Source of the DNA: Streptosporangiaceae bacterium
Lineage (GTDB): Bacteria > Actinomycetota > Actinomycetes > Streptosporangiales > Streptosporangiaceae
Length of the DNA: 20,644 nt
Reading direction: 5' to 3'
NCBI GenBank assembly: GCA_030040815.1
Contig: JASHSZ010000485.1
Location: 1 to 20,644 of the forward strand
Shown: positions 14,685 through 20,644 of the stretch, one piece after another
How the letters are laid out: every line of letters begins with the position of its first letter
Position numbering within the stretch: the stretch's first letter is position 1
Program-made: the position numbers and the translations under genes
The notes under the pieces: model-generated
Databases searched by the model: none
What the model was told of the DNA's origin: nothing
What the model saw: the letters and a program-made list of their open reading frames with translations, nothing else

Positions 14685-14697
14685 ACGCATCCTGCGT
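14685..14697. promoter_or_regulatory. Short inverted repeat ahead of the two-component operon
   Basis: ACGCA (14685-14689) and TGCGT (14693-14697) are inverted around TCC, 19 bases ahead of the kinase ATG. The position suits an operator or autoregulatory site of the NarL-type regulator encoded downstream, but one short palindrome is weak evidence in high-GC DNA. Confidence 0.2.
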
Positions 14698-14716
14698 GGC
14701 TGCCTAACCTGGGGGC

Positions 14717-15928
14717 ATGCTCCGCACCCCCGCGGGCCCTCCGGACGAGGCCGACGACACCCGGCTGAGCCACTACCGGCATCTGGCGATCGCCCTCATC
14801 ATCCTGTTCGTCCTGCTATCGACTGCGATCAGCGACTTCACTCAGCACGCCGTTCCTGCTGGCGAGCGGTGGTTCCTGCTCGCTGGCAGCGTCGTCTTCG
14901 TGATCCTCACCTACGCGTTCGGCATCGCTCCGCCGTCGCCGTGGATCCGGTCGGCACCCTGGGTCGCACTCGCCGCAGTCGTTGCGCTTGCCGCCGTCAT
15001 GTTCGCCGTCGGCGGGACCAACTGGGTAGCGGTCCTAGCGGCGGCGGCAGGCGCTTCCGGGCGGTTCAGCCAGACTCGCTGGCCGGCCGTGCTCAGCTCG
15101 GTCGCGTGCGCTGGAGTCGGCTTCGGCGTCGCCGTCACGAGCAACGTGGGCTTCGGTGGCACCCTTGCCGCCACCGTCATCGGGCCCGTAGTCGCGTTCT
15201 TCGCCTACAGTTCGAGCAGACGGGCCGAGGCTGTCAGCGCGCTGCGCCGCACCAGAGCCGACCTGGCCAGAACCGCCGTGGCCGAGGAGCGCCTTCGCAT
15301 CGCGCGCGACGTGCACGACCTGCTTGGACACTCGCTCTCGCTCATCACGCTGAAGGCCGAGCTAGCCGGCCGGGTCATCGGCTCCAATCCCGATCGGGCC
15401 GCCGCGGAGATCACTGAGCTGGAGTCGGTGGCCAGGCAGTCGCTGTCCGACGTCCGGGCTGCGGTGGCTGGCTACCGCCAGCCTGACCTGGCTGCCGAGC
15501 TGGACTCGGCCAGGCAGCTGCTGGACTCTGCGGGTATCGCCAGCCAGATCACCGCTGCGGACACGGGCGGCTTGTCCCACGACGTCGATGCGGCGCTGGC
15601 CTGGGCAGTCCGGGAGGGTACCACCAACGTTGTCCGGCACTCTCAGGCCACGCGTGTTGCTATCAGCGTCACCACCGGCCCGGCCACGGCGATGGCGGAG
15701 ATCAGCGACAACGGGCCACCTGCCGACGACGGTCCGGCCACGCGGCTGCGGCTCCCCGCGGACCAGGTTCGGGCCCAGGACGGCCAGGACCGGGTCAGGC
15801 TGGGTGGCTCGGGACTGGCCGGGCTCGCCGAGCGCGTCCACGGCCTGGGCGGCGAGCTCGTGACCGGGGCCGTCGCACCGCGGGGCTTTCGGCTCCGGGT
15901 TGTGGTACCGCTCGGCACGCAGCCGTGA
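14717..15928 (+). CDS. NarL/DesK-type sensor histidine kinase
   Basis: The product has 403 residues. Four to six membrane helices fill residues 21-165, with almost no extracytoplasmic domain, so the protein probably senses within the membrane as DesK-like kinases do. HisKA_3 has the phospho-acceptor His200 in RIARDVHDLLGHSLSLI. The ATPase domain shows an N-box-like VREGTTNVVRHSQA, SDNGPP, and the G-box GGSGLAGLAERVHGLGGEL. This arrangement belongs to the family that phosphorylates LuxR-type response regulators, and such a regulator follows 46 bases downstream. The input signal is unknown; membrane or wall stress is a guess from architecture. ATG 14717 follows GGGGG. Confidence 0.92.
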   Translation: MLRTPAGPPDEADDTRLSHYRHLAIALIILFVLLSTAISDFTQHAVPAGERWFLLAGSVVFVILTYAFGIAPPSPWIRSAPWVALAAVVALAAVMFAVGGTNWVAVLAAAAGASGRFSQTRWPAVLSSVACAGVGFGVAVTSNVGFGGTLAATVIGPVVAFFAYSSSRRAEAVSALRRTRADLARTAVAEERLRIARDVHDLLGHSLSLITLKAELAGRVIGSNPDRAAAEITELESVARQSLSDVRAAVAGYRQPDLAAELDSARQLLDSAGIASQITAADTGGLSHDVDAALAWAVREGTTNVVRHSQATRVAISVTTGPATAMAEISDNGPPADDGPATRLRLPADQVRAQDGQDRVRLGGSGLAGLAERVHGLGGELVTGAVAPRGFRLRVVVPLGTQP

Positions 15929-15974
15929 CGGCAAACTCGGCCAAGAGCCGCCCGGACCGGGCGAGAATAGTCAG

Positions 15975-16583
15975 GTGACCCTGCGGATCATGATTGCCGA
16001 GGATCAGACCATGGTCCGCCAGGCACTCGCCGCGCTACTGGAACTCGAGCCAGACCTCGAGGTCGTGGCACAGGCCGCCAACGGGGACGAGGCGCTGGCG
16101 ATGACTCGTAAGCATCGGCCGGACGTAGCCGTGCTGGATATCGAGATGCCCGGCCCGAGTGGCATCCAGGTGGCCAGCCAGCTGCGCGCGTCCGGGTTCG
16201 GCGGCGCGGTCGTGATCGTCACCACCTTTGACCGCCCCGGTTACCTGCGCGCCGCGATGGCCGCCGGTGCCCGCGGTTTCCTGCTGAAGGACGCACCCGC
16301 GGCCGACCTGGCAGCGGCCATCCGGCGCGTCGCGGCCGGTGAGCGGGTGGTCGACCCGACACTTGCCGCCGCCGCGCTCGCCCAGGGGGACAGCCCGCTC
16401 ACCGGGCGGGAAAGCGAGATTCTGACGGCCGCTGCCAGTCATGATGCGATCGCCGACATCGCCGGGCGGCTGCACCTGTCGCCGGGCACCGTGCGCAATC
16501 ACCTGTCCGCCGCCATCCAGAAACTCGGTGCCCGGAACCGGGCCGAGGCCGTGCAGATTGCGCGGCAGAAGGGCTGGCTGTAG
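15975..16583 (+). CDS. NarL/FixJ family response regulator (REC-LuxR HTH)
   Basis: The product has 202 residues. The receiver domain (1-120) has the acidic pair Glu9-Asp10, phospho-acceptor Asp55 in VAVLDIEMPG, the Thr of VIVTTFDRPGY and Lys105 in GFLLKDAPA. The LuxR-type helix-turn-helix (about 137-200) has LTGRESEIL and IAGRLHLSPGTVRNHLS. It is the DNA-binding partner of the kinase encoded upstream and resembles DesR-type regulators of membrane lipid genes, although target genes cannot be inferred. GTG 15975 is chosen because it begins directly before the first receiver strand (TLRIMIAEDQ); the upstream frame would add 25 unlikely residues. No good ribosome binding site is visible, which fits coupling to the kinase message. 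Confidence 0.93.
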   Translation: MTLRIMIAEDQTMVRQALAALLELEPDLEVVAQAANGDEALAMTRKHRPDVAVLDIEMPGPSGIQVASQLRASGFGGAVVIVTTFDRPGYLRAAMAAGARGFLLKDAPAADLAAAIRRVAAGERVVDPTLAAAALAQGDSPLTGRESEILTAAASHDAIADIAGRLHLSPGTVRNHLSAAIQKLGARNRAEAVQIARQKGWL

Positions 16584-16586
16584 CCG

Positions 16587-18218
16587 ATGCTGCTGGATAG
16601 CGTCGTGCGCACGTCGGCGGCCGTCGCCGCAACCCCAGGGCGGCTTGCAAAGATAGCGCTGATCGCGGACCTGCTCACAGTCGTACCTGCGGGTGAGATC
16701 GCGGTGGCCGTGTCGTTCTTGTCGGGCGACCTCACCCAGCGGCAGATCGGTGTCGGGTACGCGGCGCTGACCGACCTGATGGGCGGGTATGGCGGGGCCG
16801 CGGCGCGGGCGCTGCCGGCTCCGGTGACCGAGCCGCAGCTCACCCTCGCCGAGACCGACCAGATCCTCGGGGAGATAGGGCTCCTCGCGGGTCACGGCTC
16901 ACAGGCCGAGCGCCGCCGCCTGCTCGGCGGCCTGCTGGCCCGTGCCACCGAGGGTGAGCGCGGCTTCCTGGTGCGGCTGCTGGCCGGGGATCTGCGGCAG
17001 GGCGCTCTCGACGGCGTGATGGCCGATGCGATCGCGCGGGCCGCGACCGTGCCCGCCGCCGAGGTGCGCCGGGCGCATCAGCTCAGCGGATCGCTTGCGG
17101 CCACCGCGGTGGCCGCGCTCGCCGCGGCTGACCCGCAGCGCGCCACTGACGCGCTGCGCGCTGTGGCACTGACGGTTGGCCGCCCGGTCCGGCCGATGCT
17201 GGCCGCCGCCGCGCCCACGGTCGCCGCGGCAATGGAACGGATATCTCCCGCTGCGGTCGAGTGGAAGATCGATGGCGTCCGTGTCCAGTTGCACCGCGAC
17301 GGCGCCGCCGTCCGCGTCTTCACCAGGACGCTCGACGACATTACCCACCGGGTTCCCGAGCTGGCGGCTGCCGGACTCGCGCTGGACGCGACCACCGCGG
17401 TGGTAGATGGCGAGGCCGTAGCGCTGCGGCGGGACGGCCGCCCGGAGCCGTTCCAGGTGACCTCGGCGCGGGCGGCCAGCCAGTCAGCGGTCACCGACTC
17501 AGCGCGGCTCACGCTGTTCCTCTTCGACCTGCTGCAGCTCGACGGCGAGATTCTCGTCGAAGCGCCCGCCAGCCAGCGCTTTGGCCGGCTGGCCGCGGTT
17601 GCGCCGGCCGAGCTCGTGATCCCCCGCCTGGTCACCGCCGACGTCGCCGCGGCGGAGGAGTTTTTCACTGCGGCGGTCGATGGCGGCCACGAGGGCGTGG
17701 TGGTCAAGTCACTCGACGCCCCCTACGGCGTCGGCCGCCGTGGCAGCGAGTGGATCAAGGTCAAGCCGCGTCACACCCTGGACCTGCTGGTGCTCGGCGC
17801 GGAGTGGGGCCATGGCCGCCGCCAGGGCTGGCTGTCCAACCTGCACCTCGGGGCTCGAGACCCGGTAACCGGGGGCACCGTGATGCTCGGCAAGACCTTC
17901 AAGGGACTCACGGACGCGCTCTTGCGCTGGCAGACCGAGCGACTCCTCGAGCTGGCCGATCCGCCCGCCGGTGAGCCGGGGCCGACCCGGCGCGGGGTGG
18001 TGCGAGTGCGGCCGGAACTGGTGGTGGAGATCGCGTTCGACGGTGTCCAGGCGAGTACCAGGTACCCCGGCGGCGTGACGCTCAGATTTGCGCGCGTGCT
18101 TCGGTACCGGCCGGACAAGGCTGCGGCCGAGGCGGACAGCATCGAGAGTGTCCGGGCCCTGTGGTCCGGCGGCGAGCTGGACGGCCGGGATCGCGACGAC
18201 CGGGCCGGTGCAGAATGA
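16587..18218 (+). CDS. ligB: ATP-dependent DNA ligase (LigB type)
   Basis: The product has 543 residues. The N-terminal DNA-binding domain (about 1-200) includes LLAGDLRQGALDGVM. The adenylation domain has the AMP-accepting Lys227 in EWKIDGVRVQ and the motifs FTRTLDDIT, VVDGEAVAL, LFLFDLLQLDG, EGVVVKS (Lys374) and WIKVKP. The C-terminal OB-fold domain contains GTVMLGKTFKGLTD and PELVVEIAFDGVQ. Stand-alone ligases of this type seal nicks and in mycobacteria (LigB) are dispensable beside the NAD ligase LigA. ATG 16587 follows the response-regulator stop by only three bases, so the gene is probably co-transcribed with the two-component pair. The length is slightly above the roughly 510 residues usual for LigB. 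Confidence 0.92.
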   Translation: MLLDSVVRTSAAVAATPGRLAKIALIADLLTVVPAGEIAVAVSFLSGDLTQRQIGVGYAALTDLMGGYGGAAARALPAPVTEPQLTLAETDQILGEIGLLAGHGSQAERRRLLGGLLARATEGERGFLVRLLAGDLRQGALDGVMADAIARAATVPAAEVRRAHQLSGSLAATAVAALAAADPQRATDALRAVALTVGRPVRPMLAAAAPTVAAAMERISPAAVEWKIDGVRVQLHRDGAAVRVFTRTLDDITHRVPELAAAGLALDATTAVVDGEAVALRRDGRPEPFQVTSARAASQSAVTDSARLTLFLFDLLQLDGEILVEAPASQRFGRLAAVAPAELVIPRLVTADVAAAEEFFTAAVDGGHEGVVVKSLDAPYGVGRRGSEWIKVKPRHTLDLLVLGAEWGHGRRQGWLSNLHLGARDPVTGGTVMLGKTFKGLTDALLRWQTERLLELADPPAGEPGPTRRGVVRVRPELVVEIAFDGVQASTRYPGGVTLRFARVLRYRPDKAAAEADSIESVRALWSGGELDGRDRDDRAGAE

Positions 18219-18270
18219 GCTACGGTCGGCGCTGACAGCCGGCCGGCATCACGCACGGAGGGACCGCACG

Positions 18271-19974
18271 GTGCGCACGCTCTGGCTTGATGAGGATGGT
18301 GCCTGGCGCACGACGCAGCGCGGGCGACAGGTCCTGACCGATCCGAGGATCAATAAGGGCACCGCCTTCACCGACACCGAGCGGGCCGACCTGGGCCTCA
18401 TCGGGCTGATACCCGCGGGCCACCTGACGCTGACCGAGCAGGCCGACCGCGTCTACGCTCAGTTCCTGCGGCAGGCCAGCAACCTCGCGCGCAACGTGCT
18501 GCTTAATGAGCTGCACGATCGGAATCAGGTGCTCTACTACCGGGTGCTGGCCGACCACCTCAGCGAGATGCTGCCGGTGATCTACACCCCGACAGTCGGT
18601 GAGGCGATCGAGAACTACAGCCATGAGTACCGGCGCCCGCGTGGCGTCTATCTGTCGGTCGACCACCCTGAGCTCATCGAGCAGTCGCTGCGGGCGCTCG
18701 GGCTCGGCGCCGATGACGTGGACGTGATCGTCGCCACCGACGCCGGCGCCATCCTCGGCATTGGTGACTGGGGGGTCGGCGGCATGGGCATCGCGGTCGG
18801 CAAGCTCGCCGTCTACACGGCCGCGGCCGGAATCAACCCAGGCCGGGCGGTGCCGGTGATGCTGGACGTCGGAACAGACCGGCAGAGCCTGCTCGAGGAT
18901 CCGCTGTACGTCGGCAACCGGCACCCGCGGGTGCCGACAGCGCAGTACGACGAGTTCCTCGCCGCGTTCGTGGCCGCGGTCGAGAAGGTATTTCCGCTCG
19001 CGCTGCTGCACTGGGAGGACATGACGCCGGCCCATGCGCGACGGCTGCTGACTCGGTACCGCGATGCGCTGCCCAGCTTCAACGACGACATCCAAGGCAC
19101 CGGTGCGGTCAATCTGGCCGCCGTACTCGCGGCCGTCAAGGCAAGCGGCGTCAGCCTGCCCGGTCATCGCATCGTGATCCTCGGCGCGGGCACGGCTGGG
19201 ACCGGCATAGCCGACCAGCTCACCGCCGCCATGGTGGCCGACGGCCTGTCCGCGGAGCAGGCGCGGTCGGCTTTCTGGGCGGTCGACCGGTACGGTCTGG
19301 TCGAAGCGGGAGATGACCGCATGTCCGCTGACCAGCTCAGGTATGCCCGCAGCCCGGCCGAGGTGGCCGACTGGTACCGCGATCCCGCGCTAGGCGCGAT
19401 CGGGCTCGCCGAGGTAGTGCGGCGGGTGCACCCGACGGTGCTGATCGGCACGTCGGCGCGCGGCGGCGCGTTCACTGAGGACATCGTGAAGGACATGGCC
19501 GCGCACACCGACCGCCCGGTGATCCTGCCCATGTCCAACCCGACGGAGCTAGCCGAGGCTCGGCCCGCCAGCCTCATCGAGTGGACCGGTGGCCGCGCGC
19601 TGGTCGCCACCGGCAGCCCGTTCCCGGCCGTGGACTATCGCAGCATCCGGTACGTCATCGGCCAGGCCAACAACGCCCTGGTCTTCCCTGGCCTCGGACT
19701 TGGCGCGATCGTCGCCCGGGCGAGCAAGATCACCGACAGCATGCTCAGCGCCGCCGCGCACGCCGTCGCCGGGCTGGTCGACGCGGGTGCCCCCGGCGCG
19801 CCGCTGCTGCCCGAGATCGCCACGCTGCGCGATACATCGCTCGCCGTGGCGGTCGCGGTCGCGCGTGCCGCCGCCGAGGACGGCGTCGCGCGCGGTCCGC
19901 TCGCCAGCGACGTGACCGAGCAGGTGCGTGCACGGATGTGGCAGCCCGTCTACCACCCCGTGCGGGCAGCTTGA
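18271..19974 (+). CDS. maeA: NAD-type malic enzyme (malate to pyruvate and CO2)
   Basis: The product has 567 residues, the length of the large MaeA/SfcA family. It oxidatively decarboxylates malate in the cytoplasm. The N-terminal domain has MLPVIYTPTVGEAIENYSHE with the catalytic Tyr105, then IGDWGVGGMGIAVGKLAVYT with the catalytic Lys178. Metal ligands are Glu249-Asp250 in HWEDMTP and Asp273 in FNDDIQGTGAV. The Rossmann motif is ILGAGTAGTGIADQL, followed by ILPMSNPTELAEA and GQANNALVFPGLGLGAI. Some family members decarboxylate oxaloacetate also; cofactor preference is inferred from family. GTG 18271 has GGAGGGA about eight bases upstream, matching homologues; the open frame further upstream overlaps the ligase and is not coding. 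It lies 52 bases after the ligase gene. Confidence 0.94.
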   Translation: MRTLWLDEDGAWRTTQRGRQVLTDPRINKGTAFTDTERADLGLIGLIPAGHLTLTEQADRVYAQFLRQASNLARNVLLNELHDRNQVLYYRVLADHLSEMLPVIYTPTVGEAIENYSHEYRRPRGVYLSVDHPELIEQSLRALGLGADDVDVIVATDAGAILGIGDWGVGGMGIAVGKLAVYTAAAGINPGRAVPVMLDVGTDRQSLLEDPLYVGNRHPRVPTAQYDEFLAAFVAAVEKVFPLALLHWEDMTPAHARRLLTRYRDALPSFNDDIQGTGAVNLAAVLAAVKASGVSLPGHRIVILGAGTAGTGIADQLTAAMVADGLSAEQARSAFWAVDRYGLVEAGDDRMSADQLRYARSPAEVADWYRDPALGAIGLAEVVRRVHPTVLIGTSARGGAFTEDIVKDMAAHTDRPVILPMSNPTELAEARPASLIEWTGGRALVATGSPFPAVDYRSIRYVIGQANNALVFPGLGLGAIVARASKITDSMLSAAAHAVAGLVDAGAPGAPLLPEIATLRDTSLAVAVAVARAAAEDGVARGPLASDVTEQVRARMWQPVYHPVRAA

Positions 19975-20101
19975 CGGGTTAGTCAGCTGCCATCGCGCCC
20001 GCTGCCCTCAGCGAGCAGCGCTGCAGCCCAGCAAGCCGGCAGACGCGCGCGCAGACCTGCGCGGCGGCCGAGCCTTTCCTGCCGCCGAGCTGAGCCGGTC
20101 G

Positions 20102-20538
20102 GGCTGGCTAGACCTCGGTGCGTTCCGATGGCGTGACCTTGCCGTGGCCGAGGGGGTTCGCGGCGCGATCGGGGTCTTGACGCCACTGGTCATCGGGGTG
20201 GCCACCGGCCGAGTCGAATCCGGCAGCTTCGCGGCGCTGGGCGCGCTGCCCGCCGGATTTGTGTCTTTCCGCGGCGTCAGCAGGACCAGGGTCCTCGCCG
20301 TGCTGTGCGCGTCGGCTGGTATGGCGGTCTCGACGTTCACGGGCGCGACCGCCGCCCTCAAACCGCCGCTGCTGATCCCTGTGGTGTTCGCGTGGGCGTA
20401 TGCGGTCGGCCTCCTGCATCACTCGGCCCGACGGTCCTCGCGGTGATGCTGCAATGGCCGGTCGCGCTGGGCCGACCTGGGAGGGCACGTCGGCCGGGAC
20501 CTCCGCGCGGCGGGCCGGAAGGCCCCCCGGCCGCCTGA
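20102..20538 (+). pseudogene. FUSC-like membrane protein gene broken by frameshift
   Basis: Residues from 20102 read like the start of an FUSC (fusaric acid resistance-like) transporter: WRDLAVAEGVRGAIGVLT, GALPAGFVSFRGVSRTR, and several hydrophobic segments up to AWAYAVGLL near 20416. The frame then ends at 20444-20446. The natural continuation, ASLGPTVLAVMLQWPVAL (20416-20469), lies in the next frame; one missing G after 20416 would restore the join. That second frame soon becomes low-complexity and stops at 20538, while the original frame again looks more protein-like after about 20471. So there may be two lesions, or one plus poor conservation. No convincing start is seen: only GTG 20144 or codons overlapping maeA. 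Bases 20539-20644 show no separate gene. FUSC proteins export small aromatic acids or similar compounds; this copy is probably inactive unless the shift is a sequencing error. Confidence 0.5.
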
Positions 20539-20644
20539 CAGCCTGCCGCAGCTGCGCGCCCTGCAGCGCGCGGTCTGGCTGCGCCTGGCGGCTCAGAAGG
20601 CACCCCAGCCGATGAGGGCGCGGGCCTGCTCCCTGCCACCGACA

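Noticed and set aside
18236..18247. GCCGGCCGGC palindrome before maeA as an operator
   Set aside because: Short self-complementary GC runs occur often by chance at this base composition, and nothing else supports it.
18088..18270. N-terminal extension of the malic enzyme overlapping the ligase gene
   Set aside because: The extension lies in antisense-like composition within the ligase 3' end. GTG 18271 has a strong ribosome binding site and gives the family length.

Overview
The window is high-GC DNA with dense gene packing, frequent GTG starts and stop/start overlaps. It carries the actinobacterial cell-wall and division locus (two FHA proteins, a PP2C phosphatase, a SEDS glycosyltransferase, PbpA, a PASTA kinase, CrgA, a rhomboid protease and cyclophilin PpiA). 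This points to Actinomycetota, probably a filamentous or sporulating lineage: CrgA and PknB look more like the Streptomyces versions I remember than the mycobacterial ones. The genus cannot be named from sequence alone.

Layout. (1) 1-2960: the end of a polysaccharide-type ABC exporter ATPase on +, a convergent soluble PAS-GAF-PAS histidine kinase on -, and divergent from it a lipoprotein that matches the subtilisin-inhibitor (SSI) family. (2) 2965-4176: an Fpg/Nei DNA glycosylase and a tRNA-Leu(CAG), both on -. (3) 4263-11804: fhaA, fhaB, pstP, rodA-like, pbpA and pknB on +, with fhaB to pbpA linked by 4-base stop/start overlaps. (4) 11805-12524: a truncated class E sortase remnant on - abutting the end of pknB, then crgA on +. 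(5) 12529-13966: a rhomboid protease and PpiA on -. (6) 14095-16583: a small unknown membrane protein, a perfect hairpin, and a NarL-type two-component pair. (7) 16587-19974: an ATP-dependent DNA ligase three bases after the response regulator, then an NAD-type malic enzyme. (8) 20102-end: a FUSC-like membrane gene broken by a frameshift.

How the genes fit together. The region-3 genes form the known phospho-signalling module for peptidoglycan growth. PknB senses wall fragments or lipid II through its PASTA repeats, PstP reverses its phosphorylation, FhaA and FhaB read phosphothreonines, and the SEDS protein with PbpA polymerises and cross-links the wall. CrgA links the module to the divisome. 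The other genes (DNA repair, two-component systems, malic enzyme) are ordinary flanking chromosome.

I found no mobile element, CRISPR array, phage or defence system, and no clearly new multi-gene system. The most interesting points are small: a membrane-anchored SSI-type protease inhibitor, a sortase cut off exactly beside pknB, motif substitutions in PbpA (SxD for SxN), the rhomboid protease (oxyanion His position) and the DNA glycosylase (zinc-finger Arg), and a DNA ligase in a two-component operon.
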